Position numbers and translations under genes: made by a program
In this document: positions 54,956 through 64,000 of the stretch, piece by piece
How positions within the stretch are numbered: the stretch's first letter is position 1
Layout: each line of letters opens with the position of its first letter
NCBI RefSeq assembly: GCF_905147045.1
Contig: NC_065893.1
Location: 2,356,001-2,420,000 of the forward strand
Source: Nymphalis io
Taxonomy: Eukaryota > Arthropoda > Insecta > Lepidoptera > Nymphalidae
Direction of reading: 5' to 3'
DNA: 64,000 nucleotides
The notes under the pieces: model-generated
The model's input: the letters and a program-made list of their open reading frames with translations, nothing else
The model's database searches: none
Told to the model about the DNA's origin: nothing

Positions 54956-57900
54956 CTAGTTATCTATGGTTTGTAAAACAGTGAAGGCTTGGTAGCTGAC
55001 TTTGAGTACCTGAAAATAAAGATAATGCATTTTAACCGTTTATTAAATGTATATGCTGCTTTTATTATTTAAATATATAGCAATTTAATATTTAAGGAAT
55101 TACTAATATATTTACCCTTCTAATTAGGTAAGTGTACAGTTTGTATATGAGTGGGACGACCATAGCCGCTTCGGCTAGAACCATCGACTTTTACCTCTTG
55201 ACGTTTAATTTTGCTGTTTTGTTTTCATTAAAATCAATTGATGTTTAATTTATAGATAGAAAAATATATTAAAAATAAAATAAAAAAACAGTATGTCCAT
55301 CAAAATTAGTCCACTTCCCTGTTAAAACAGTAGTGGAAACTTAACTGGCATAAGTGTTAAAATATGATTATTATATTAAGTTGTAATATACGATATGCTG
55401 TATGTTTCCCTAATAAAAAAAAAATAAAAAAAAAATATTCATATGCACTTACAGAAGTCATAGTTATCAGCGACAAATCATTCCCAACTGCAGTTTTGAT
55501 GGCCACTTCTTTTTTTATATAAGTTACTATTATATAATAACATTTTTGATCTTTCAATTCTAGATTTCTCCAATCAAAATTAATTACACTTTTGTGAAGT
55601 TCTTCCGCCTGAAATAATTTTTAAATATAGATGATGAGATACATAAGTAATATAAGTAAATTTATCGAGTTTTGTGTTATACAACATCAGAGCGAGGATG
55701 ACTGACTTTGAAATGTCTGGAATTGATGTCATTCATAATTAAAAATCACGTTTTATATTTATTATATTAAGTACCTATAAAAATTAAAAATAAATAAAAA
55801 GGATTTGTTTGTTTATTTATCTGTGGCAACGCACTACTATAAACAACGATTTGACCGTATTTATCTATGTACAAAGTCTATAATTACATGTGTGCGGTCG
55901 TGAAGATTTTTTTTGCATATCTTTGGTTTAAATTTTGATCTTTGAAAGCTTTAAAAAAGTATCTAAATAAAACTTGATGACTTGACTTTTTTAAAACAAT
56001 TATATTTGGTTATTTCGGCTTTCGTTATTAAAATCTGATATATATCTTTGTAACGCAGTGTCACGTTATAATAATGCTATCTGTATACCTTTTATAATAA
56101 TATCATTGGGCGACTGACAATGTATTTGACTATGCATTAATTCACCGTGAAATCCTAATAATCCATTCGCAACTAAGTTAGTTCATTTGCAATTATATAG
56201 TAAAACAGATCTGAAATAATAATTGATTTAACTAGAATTATATGATTTGTACATTTTCTAGTTGACCAGCTTTACAAAATCAGATCAATTCGATTCTGAC
56301 GGCTTATGACGATCATGGAAAGAGCAAAAATTTATCGCACGTAAATAAATTTTAGTAGACACTTTTGATCATCCTTTTGTTATATTATGTTAATAGTCGC
56401 ATTAATGTATTGTAGTATATTATATATATCAAACTTTTATGTCAGGAACACCAAGTAACAACCTGGTGTTTGGAACTTGGTGTTCTTGACATGCTTGGGA
56501 ACATGAATGCCTCGGAAAGAACATGAAACCATTGGACCTGCGCTTGATATCTACGGTCATTGCAAATGGTGTCCCATTTTCTAGTTCTAGTCCTTTAGAG
56601 ATTAACCGACATAGCCGAAATTAGATCTAATACTTTATGAAACATAATTTAGTTTTTAAAAATATCAAATTGGCACTCAAGTTAATATGATCAAAAATGC
56701 AGCGTAACTGTTATGTATTTTGTATGTAATTAAGTGTAGACTATTACCATCGACTATATTTTTTTTAAATAAACTTTAGATGTTACTTTGGATTCTTAGC
56801 TTAAAATTATTTATGTAGTTTAGTCAATATTAAAACGATAATTATACCTTCATTTTAATTTGTTCTCCAAACCAGTTGTACGCTAATATCTCAGCAAACA
56901 TGGGCAACAGATGAGGGGCAAATCTCCAATTAATTTCCTTTAAATGTGACAAAATTTATTACCTTTTGAAAATAAATTTAGTACATTTTTTTTTTATTAT
57001 GATGTTGGTAGGCGGACGCCTAACGGGCCACCCGATGCCTCCTCTCCCTTTTGAGGAGAAGGTTTAAAGCTTATTCCACCACGCTGCTCGAATGCGGTTT
57101 GGTAAAACACACGTGTGGCAGAAATTCAATGAAATTAGACACATCCTCACGATGTTTTCCGTCACCATCAAGCACAAGATGAATTATAAACAGAAATTAA
57201 GCACATAAATATTCAGTGGTGCTTGCCCGGGTTTGAACCCACGATCATCGGTTAAGATTCGGGCGTTCTAACCACCAGGAAACTTTACTTAAAACTTAAA
57301 CTTACCTTGCTCATCAAGAGTAAAATAAGACAAGTGCACATCGCAGCATTGCAAAGTGGAACAAATGCAAGCCACTTGTACATATTACTTAACGCGTTCA
57401 TATACCTGAAAAATTATAAATTATGAACGCTTGAGTTAATTAATACTTTAAATAATATGAGTCGTGTTTTTAAAAAAAAAAACATATCAATAAGTTCTTA
57501 ATTGAATTAATGTTTTATAATATTATTTCATTCGTAAATTAAGTAGCTGCATGTTGCCACGTCAATGGCTAACGTTTTCCAGTCCAATTTAGTTGAATGT
57601 ATAATGATCTACTTACTCAACTAGCTTGATGTGAGTTTTGTAAAATTTACGTAGACTGTTATTAAGACGCTTCGCATATGAGGACTTGGTTTCATAATGA
57701 TCTCTCGCTGGTACTTTTAATATCTCCGCTAAACTGTCAATTGCGTAACACAAAAAGTGAATCAATAAGACGAACCACATGTCAAGGATGATAGTTGACG
57801 AAATTTCGAACAAAAATATACTGTGGAGGAACCAAGCAATTTCGTAAAATGGCGTGACCATTGGCATCAAAGTCAATGTCGACCTAGACAGCAAAATCCT

Positions 57901-58404
57901 TTTTCCATTGACATAATTCCAAAGAGTTGTCAGCTCATAGATCGAACAAGGTACTAATACCATAAAAAATAGAACGTAAACGATTTTTCCACTAGTTTGA
58001 AGAACATTGTTTACTTTGACGACGGAATCTGATTGGATGATTGTAATAAGAGTCGTTTTAGCTTTCACATAAAGATCTCTGAAAGTAAATCTGTTGCTGA
58101 TAAAGAGTAGCATCTTTAATGGGAATATGCCAATCATGATGAGAGTGTAGCACGCCTCAGCCACAAGCTCAGCGTCATTAGTCATCTTCAAACATTCCAA
58201 GGTGCCAAAGAAAACATACACAAACAAAATTAGATTCAGCAATTGATGAACGAAATAATTTTTCCACGTCCACTCTGGGTCGAGAACTTGCTGTCCGAAA
58301 ATTCGTTGTAATATAAGTGCTACTGTGGTAATTCTGTCGACTTCGGTTCTTACTCCAGCGGTTTTTGAGTATTTTTCGATTATTCTCTCGAAAAACCCGT
58401 TCAT
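54956..58404 (-). CDS. Odorant receptor (7tm_6 family), five exons, 395 residues
   Basis: Exons on the minus strand are 58404-57617, 57405-57306, 56937-56848, 55608-55453 and 55009-54956 (stop TAG). They sum to 1188 bp with phases 2, 0, 0, 0. Donors are GTAAGT, GTAAGT, GTATAA and GTAAGT; acceptors are TTTCAG, AAAG (weakest), TTTCAG and TTTCAG. The protein begins 'MNGFFERIIEKY' and shows hydrophobic spans near residues 50-72, 80-103, 140-163, 203-226, 270-294, 303-322 and 369-391. Late landmarks are 'AYNWFGEQI' (exon 3), 'LSLITMTS' (exon 4) and 'VLKVSYQAF' (exon 5), which fit the conserved C-terminal exons of insect odorant receptors. Such proteins form odour-gated cation channels with Orco in antennal neuron dendrites. 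Length is typical and there is no internal stop. Intron 2 holds SINE-C/SINE-A DNA; intron 3 holds a hairpin and a SINE-B piece. Subfamily and ligand cannot be told. The exon 3 start is inferred from phase. Confidence 0.9.
56439..56492. repeat. 18-bp hairpin in receptor intron 3
   Basis: Arm 'atgtcaggaacaccaagt' (56439-56456) pairs with 'acttggtgttcttgacat' (56475-56492). Seventeen Watson-Crick pairs and one mismatch (a G-U pair in the RNA of one strand) enclose an 18-base loop. It merges on the right into a decayed SINE-B. Confidence 0.8.
56493..56632 (+). repeat. SINE-B fragment in receptor intron 3
   Basis: 'aatgcctcggaaagaacatg', 'aaccattggacctgcgcttg' and 'ccgacatagccgaaattag' are SINE-B body and end, antisense to the receptor gene. 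Confidence 0.65.
56985..57037 (-). repeat. SINE-A-like 3' end with poly(A), fused to SINE-C
   Basis: The plus strand shows a T-run, then 'ggtaggcggacgcctaacgg' and 'gccacccgat', an inverted SINE-A-type 3' end. It joins the SINE-C at 57038 with no gap. Confidence 0.6.
57038..57280 (-). repeat. SINE-C in receptor intron 2, 3' end replaced
   Basis: The tRNA-like head ('gggttcaaacccgggcaagc') and body are clear on the minus strand, the same sense as the receptor gene. The SINE-C tail ('cttagcccagcagtggg') is missing, replaced by a SINE-A-type poly(A) end. About 15 bp of the 5' start is also missing, and the 'aaacctgcatg' block is deleted. Confidence 0.82.
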
Positions 58405-59235
58405 TTTGCTGGACTTTGTGACGGTTCTATAAGTGTAGATTGAGTAAATTTATTTAACGTTTCTTTATGTACTATTGCAGACAGAAGTTATTATAAGCTT
58501 AAATAATATCTAACCAAACCAATATTTGTTTATTTATAGCTTTTACTCAAATTTTAATTAAATAAAAAAAATACCAACAACATTAACATTTGGCCAATAC
58601 TACAACTTATGTATTACATAATGTTAACAATATTGATCATTTATTTTTCACTACAATATGACTTGTCACGAACGGATATAAAAAATGTTTCAAGATGAAT
58701 AAAATAAAATTAAATGAAATATTAGATGAATTTCGGACAAAGGAACTACAATGATCCAGTTGCCAAATTCAAAATAAAAGTATACCTGACATCTATAAAC
58801 GAACGCGTCAACTGCAAACTTGCCCGTCGGCAAAAGCATTTCAGTATTATTAATTGTCTATTTGATATCGTTTAAAAGCCCAATTAATCGAAAGGTACGC
58901 GTTAAAACCAATGCCACAAACGTTTGGTGAATAAATTTTGCATCATAATTACGTGACACCGAATTCTAATTTCAAACTAAATTGTTAATTGGGAATACAA
59001 ATAGGGAGTGATGTTGTTAGTTCATTATTTCCACAAATTTCAATAGTTTTAAATGGCTTATCAAATAGAATACGACTAATTAAATTAAAACATGTTTCAA
59101 TTCAATTAGTTTTGATGTGATCGGATGTTTCTGGATTCATTTGCGTTAATTCTGTTTCAATATATTCGGCCTTGCAAAATTTATTGCGATACTAACAAAT
59201 TACTGCTAAATACTAACATCACTAATTTTAGACAT
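58405..59235. other. Upstream region of the receptor gene
   Basis: AT-rich. The receptor start lies in 'cagcaaaATGAACGG'. I cannot point to a convincing TATA box or upstream exon. Confidence 0.4.
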
Positions 59236-59370
59236 TGAGTCGAATAAATAAAATAATTATTTATTCAAGTAGGCTTATTAGGACACTTTTAAATCGCCAT
59301 GTTACAGTATTGAGTTTCCTGTAAATGCTACCTACAAGAACCGGCAAGAAATTCAGTAGTTTTTTTAATA
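59236..59370 (+). repeat. Unclassified lepidopteran repeat end
   Basis: 'ttattcaagtaggcttatta', 'cgccatgttacagtattgag' and 'gaaccggcaagaaattcagt' resemble a common lepidopteran LINE-type tail. 'agcggcaagaaactcagta' at about 21606 shares its end. Confidence 0.5.
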
Positions 59371-60272
59371 CTTTTCATTAGAGCGAATCAAATGTAATTA
59401 AACTTATGCATCCTAGTTGGAAACCAACAAATATTAACTTCACGATTTTTTATCATCTATATAATTATAGGTTGAGTGAAATGCCTTGTATTAAAGTTTT
59501 TTTGTCATGAGATTTAAATTTACTATTAGGCATTGTTAAACATAACTAAGCATGTTGTATTTTATTTTATTTTAATGCATTTTATTACTTTCATATTTAC
59601 TCGTATCGTTCTCAAAAAAAGATATTTAAGTAACGACTGATACCTTTTAATATGATATATTTTTTACAAGGAAATAACTCCAAAATTTTTATGGTGAATT
59701 AAAATTTTTAAATATATTTTATTTTCGGAACAATAAAATGTTTTTTTTTTAATTAATTAACTAATGTTTAAACAAAAATACTTACATTTATATTTTAATA
59801 TGCATTCCAGAGGAACAGTCATTACTATAAATATTTTTTTATACAAATTGTGTTTTGATTAAAAAAAAGCTGGAAATCCTTCGTTTCGACGTAGGTCCTT
59901 GGAATAAGTCTTTCTTATAAATATTTTAAGGTATAAAGTAATTTTCTAGACATACATATATATACATGTTTTATGATACAAAACTATTGGTGACTTTGAA
60001 TAAATTATGTGTAAAATTATAATGTGCATATTTTCTTTTATACAAATTTCGTTTCGTTTGCAACGAGTCCGAATTTTTATTACGAGAAAGTTGATTGATC
60101 TTTTTTATAGTTTAACGCTTAGAAGAAGTTTTTTAAGATGAAAAATTATTCATAATATTTATTTTCAGCGACGAGTTTTTATCGGTCATTTATATATTCA
60201 AGCAATAATACAATGAACATATTTTTTTCGACGTTTTTAAGTATCGTCCAATGAAGTTAAAGTAATTTAATG
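59371..60272. other. Intergenic; nothing recognised
   Basis: Very AT-rich; no supported feature. Confidence 0.5.
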
Positions 60273-60420
60273 CATGTCCCACTGCTGGGCTAAAAACCTT
60301 TTATTCTGTTGAGGATCAGGTTTGGAGCTTACTCAACGCTGGTCCAATGCGAGTTGGATACGCATGGGAAATTTTTCATGAAGTCATCGGCTAATATTCT
60401 TGTCTTCTAATCACTAGGCT
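60273..60420 (-). repeat. SINE-C, decayed
   Basis: 'catgtcccactgctgggcta', 'aggtttggagcttactcaac' and 'ggtccaatgcgagttggata' match the inverted SINE-C tail and body. The head is barely traceable near 60405. Confidence 0.65.
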
Positions 60421-61682
60421 TGAAAAACCTATTTTCAGATTGCTATTCAATTAATAGATAGTTACGTACTTTTGTATTGTTTTAAGTTAAAATATTATTT
60501 TTCTCAAATATTTTTACTTAATTTTATATTCATTTTATAATCAAAGAATATCATAGCATAAATTGGTAACGTGCATGTTGAGTAAACCTATAAGTGCGTG
60601 CGAAATTAAATTGTTCTAGAATGTATTCAGGCCTCAGATGAAATAAGATTTTAAAAACTATACATAGAACTTGAAATATTTCAAGAAAAGTTTAACTTGA
60701 TGCTATTTTTTTGTAACAATTTCAGTATTAATGTAGAACGATTAGTATTAAAAAAAATTTTTTTGTTAGATTATTAATAACTTTTCCAAAACAGTTATGC
60801 CATTGACTGTACTCATTATTATCAAATTAATCTTTTGCCACCTCGTTTCTGTTATTACGACTATGCAATTTTCAACTGATTCACTGCAATTATCAGTATT
60901 AAGTATGCAACACCATCCTTCCACAAAAGCATTTAAAGGTACCGTATGGTCATCGCACAAAGGAAAATCATCTTTAAAAAAGATGAGCGAGAATCTATTT
61001 TTCTCTGATTAAAATCACAACTTGTGACCTTTTAATAATAGCGTGATAAAAATCGAAGCCATTTCTCTAATTGCCCCATCGCTACAAAATTGCACAATAA
61101 TAATTCATTGGTAATAAAAAAACTCATTTAGAAATATGAGTTGCGCTAGCGGGATCTTTCAAATTAATATCCTAAATGGCTTTCGATCAACGAAAAATTC
61201 ATGTTATTGGTCGTTTTTTTTTTATTTAATATTTTTCGGAACACCTTGTGCATTAATTTTAAAATGAATATATTTAACCATCTTTTAAAAGAAAAATACA
61301 TAAAGATATTTCAATATGATAAGTATATTTTATCCTATTTTGTAACAAGCAGCATGTTCTGTGTAAAATTTTTACAACCAGAATTTAATCATTGTAATTG
61401 CGATTTAACGACCGAGCTGTAAATGGTAAACCGGTATTTATTTAGTGAATTTTATACGTGCTATGAAAAGTTTAATTCGTGATTATAGCCGGCTATAAAA
61501 AGTGGGCCTTGCCTATAAGAGTTACAATCGCGTGCTCTCTTTGATGAGAACACACGTCAGACTGTTGCTGTCATCAGGCAAAAAACAGATTTTCGTGAGC
61601 CATTTCACAGAAATTAAACTTATTTGCGTTAAAATTTCTCATTCTAATGTTACTTATTAATCGTTATGCTTAAATAAGAGAG
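60421..61682. other. Intergenic; ambiguous small frames, TATA-like motif
   Basis: Two overlapping small frames on opposite strands (plus 60797-61012; minus about 60766-61005) cannot both be meaningful, and neither has recognisable motifs. The plus frame starts with a hydrophobic, signal-like 'MPLTVLIIIKLIFCHLVSV'. 'ggctataaaaagtgggcc' at 61491-61508 looks like a core promoter TATA but leads into no gene I can see. Confidence 0.3.
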
Positions 61683-64000
61683 ATAATAATAATAATAATA
61701 ATCTTTATTTGAAAATATAAGCATTACAGTATTTACACCAAGTCGCTTATATCTACACTAATTACTAAACATTTTTTAATTATTCATACTAATTTAACAT
61801 AACATACTACAAGGATAAATAAAATAAAATTTAGTAAAACAAAAATAAAATTAAAATTTGTAAACAAAATAAGCTTAAATCTATTTAGGAACCACAAAAT
61901 TAATTTTTAAAATTCTGAAATATATAAATTTGTTTGAACATAGTATAAAAGGGATCATAAAATATGTCTACATCTCGACAACGTACGAAGTCATTTAAAA
62001 GTTTAACAGCCCTAGCAGTGGGGCTGTTGCTAGCTTGGGGAGAATGCCACATAGGTGGATAGCAAAACAATCTATGTTGCCGTCTTCCAACACCACGCAT
62101 ATATTTGTCGGGAACAAATAAATATATTGATTCGCGTACAGCAGTGCTATCCACCCTATGCACTAGAATTAAATAGTAAAATTTTATAAGTGCGGCTTCC
62201 CGTCTAAGCTGAAGTGAATCTAGACCAACCATACCTGACACAAACATTGAAGGATAGAGAAAAGGGTAATATCCATATTTATGTTTAAATAAATATCTAC
62301 AGAATTTTCGTTGAATTTTTTCTAACATTATACTATACATTGCCTCAAGCGGACTCCAAACTATTGCATTATATTCTAATTTACTACGGACATAGGCATT
62401 ATACAATTGTTCTATTACTTGGGTATTCTTAAATTGCGATGATATTCTAATAATGAAACCAAGGCATTTATTAGCATCTTTGCATGTTTTAAGTATATGG
62501 TCATGAAATTTTAGTTTTCTATCCATTATAACACCTAAATCCCTGATTTTGGGTACATGCTCCATTGGTGTGTCAGACAGATTATATATATTTTTAATAA
62601 GTTTACGAGATCGAGAAAAAGTGATAGTTTTACATTTTGAATTATTAAATGATAATTTGTTTCTTATAGTCCAGTCAACTACGGCATCGATATCACGTTG
62701 TAGCGCTACACAGTCTTTAGTCTCGGTTACAGATAGGTACAGTTTCAAATCATCAGCAAACATAAGGCATTTGGCATTAGAGATAACACTAGGTAAATCA
62801 TTTATCATCATCAAAAATTGCATAGGACCCAAGGTACTACCTTGACTAACCCCTGATCGTGTATAATACTCTTCCGATTTATACCCGTCTAGCTTAACAA
62901 ACTGTCTTCGATTTTTTAAATAGTGAGCCATCAATTCTAAGAGCGAAGTTGAAAATCCTAATAAAGCAAATTTGTTTAAAAGTACATCATTATCTACAAG
63001 ATCGAAGGCTTTTTTGAAATCAAAGTAGGCGGCATCTACTTGACAACCAGACTTAACTTTAGTACTTATATAATCTACAAATTCTGTATGATTAGTCAAT
63101 GTGGAGCGTCCAGGACGAAACCCATGCTGGCAATCACTCAATTGCCCCTTTATTTGTATATAAATGATGTTATTAAGAATCGATTCAAATATCTTTCCAA
63201 ATACACAAAGAACAGCGATTGGTCTATAATTTGTTATATCCGTGGACGAGCCCGATTTTGGAATAGGTGTTACTCGGGACACTTTCCACTTGCTAGGGTA
63301 TAAACATTGTTTAATTGAAAGATTATATATATGAAGTAACGGCACTTCCAAAGCTGACAAGCAATCTTTTACTAGAAAGGGAGGTATGTTGTCAGGACCA
63401 AAAGCAGTTGAAGCCTTTAGTCGCCGTATTGCAAATCTGAGTTCAGCAACTGTCACTTTTTCGATGATTACCGTAGATTGGCAACCAAAGCGATTAGCCT
63501 CTGTCTCGGCTATCTTTACGTCTAACAGAGGAGAAGAATCATGAAACACAGAACTGAAATATTTAGCAAATGAATCAATAGCTTTCTGCCCTTCTACAGC
63601 TTTATTCTTATAAGTATATGTTTTTATCTGCTGCCTAGTTTTACGTTTTTCCTTTACAAATTGCCAAAAACTTGATGGTTCTATATATATATATATTGTT
63701 TTCAACCCTAGATATATAATTTTTAAATTCTATATTTATAAGATCCTTGATTTTAGTTCTATAGTATTTAAAAAGTTCCCTATTAAACTCCAAATCATAA
63801 CACTTAAACTTTTTTAGATTAAAATATTTTAATTTTATATAATATATTATTTCTTTGGTATACCATTTTGGGTAATTATATTTATTACTTTTGACTATTG
63901 TTCTTGTAGGAACGTGTGTACTAATAACACTATTAAGTTTATTATATAGCATATCTACGGCTAAGTCTAAATTTAAATGATGTTTTTCAAGTAAGTCGGT
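61683..64000 (-). mobile_element. CR1/Jockey-like LINE, 3' part, cut by window edge
   Basis: The element lies on the minus strand with its 3' end at a (ATT)n tail (plus 61683-61703, TAA units). Its 3' untranslated region includes 'aataaag' just before the tail, and the coding part runs beyond 64000. AT content is like the surroundings, unlike the RTE and R1 elements. Clade assignment rests on the RT motifs and tail type only. Confidence 0.85.
61900..64000 (-). pseudogene. CR1/Jockey-like reverse transcriptase ORF, frameshifted, partial
   Basis: The main frame (61900-63705, 601 codons) carries RT landmarks: 'FGPDNIPPFLV' near residue 102, 'NYRPIAVLCVFGK' at 159, 'HGFRPGRST' at 194, 'YFDFKKAFD' at 227, 'GVSQGSTLGP' at 285 and catalytic 'FADDLKLY' at 316-323. 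A maturation region and C-terminal tail end at 61900. Upstream residues (63641 to the window edge; 'WYTKEIIYYIKLKYF', 'YYRTKIKDLI') are the linker that precedes RT in this LINE type, but they lie in another frame. The two frames cross at a TA microsatellite at 63682-63696, so a change in repeat length most likely broke the ORF. The endonuclease should lie beyond the window. Confidence 0.85.

Noticed and set aside
1..64000. A new multi-gene system (defence, biosynthetic or immune cluster)
   Set aside because: Apart from one odorant receptor and retrotransposon ORFs, no set of linked genes can be supported.

Overview
The window is eukaryotic, AT-rich, intron-containing DNA from a lepidopteran, most likely a butterfly. 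Three things point there: a five-exon 7tm_6 odorant receptor gene with insect-type splice sites, non-LTR retrotransposons of the RTE, R1 and CR1/Jockey-like kinds common in Lepidoptera, and dozens of tRNA-derived SINEs, one family of which closely resembles the Metulj SINEs described in Heliconius (recalled, not searched). The species cannot be named from this sequence.

Only one host gene can be supported. It is an odorant receptor on the minus strand, 54956-58404. Its five exons join in frame into a 395-residue protein. The other long reading frames belong to retrotransposons: an intact RTE-type LINE (29703-32863, single 1020-codon ORF, perfect 12-bp target-site duplication); a full-length R1-clade LINE with both ORFs broken (40003-45190, 14-bp duplication); and a frameshifted CR1/Jockey-like LINE running off the right edge (61683-64000). 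Smaller RTE and R1 pieces lie at 16022, 17290, 19555, 35935 and 37432.

SINE and repeat names used below: SINE-A = about 290 bp, poly(A)-tailed, begins near 'ctggtggtagggctttgtgc', no visible tRNA head. SINE-B = about 365 bp, tRNA-like head, ends near 'ggccgccg..cgaaatcgg'. SINE-C = about 305 bp, tRNA-like head 'gagatggcccagtgg', Metulj-like. SINE-D = tRNA-like head with 'gcgcaatggttta'. SINE-E = tRNA-like head plus (ATT)n tail. Repeat-F = 'ccgc.gcttcgctcg' family. Repeat-G = an unclassified 57-bp pair.

Layout: 1-29,690 is a SINE graveyard with nested copies and no recognisable host exon. 29,691-32,875 is the intact RTE. 33,106-39,988 is more SINEs and RTE relics. 39,989-45,204 is the R1 element. 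45,395-54,773 is SINE-rich. 54,956-58,404 is the odorant receptor, with SINE material in two introns. 58,405-61,682 is mostly unassigned. 61,683 to the end is the third LINE. The SINEs encode no protein, so they presumably depend on LINE reverse transcriptases; the sequence does not show which LINE serves which SINE. I found no CRISPR array, operon, rRNA or convincing free-standing tRNA gene, and no new multi-gene system. The most unusual material is structural: SINE-in-SINE nesting, SINE-C/SINE-A chimeras, an internally inverted SINE, a miniature RTE derivative that keeps only the ends of its parent, and a near-perfect hairpin in an odorant receptor intron.
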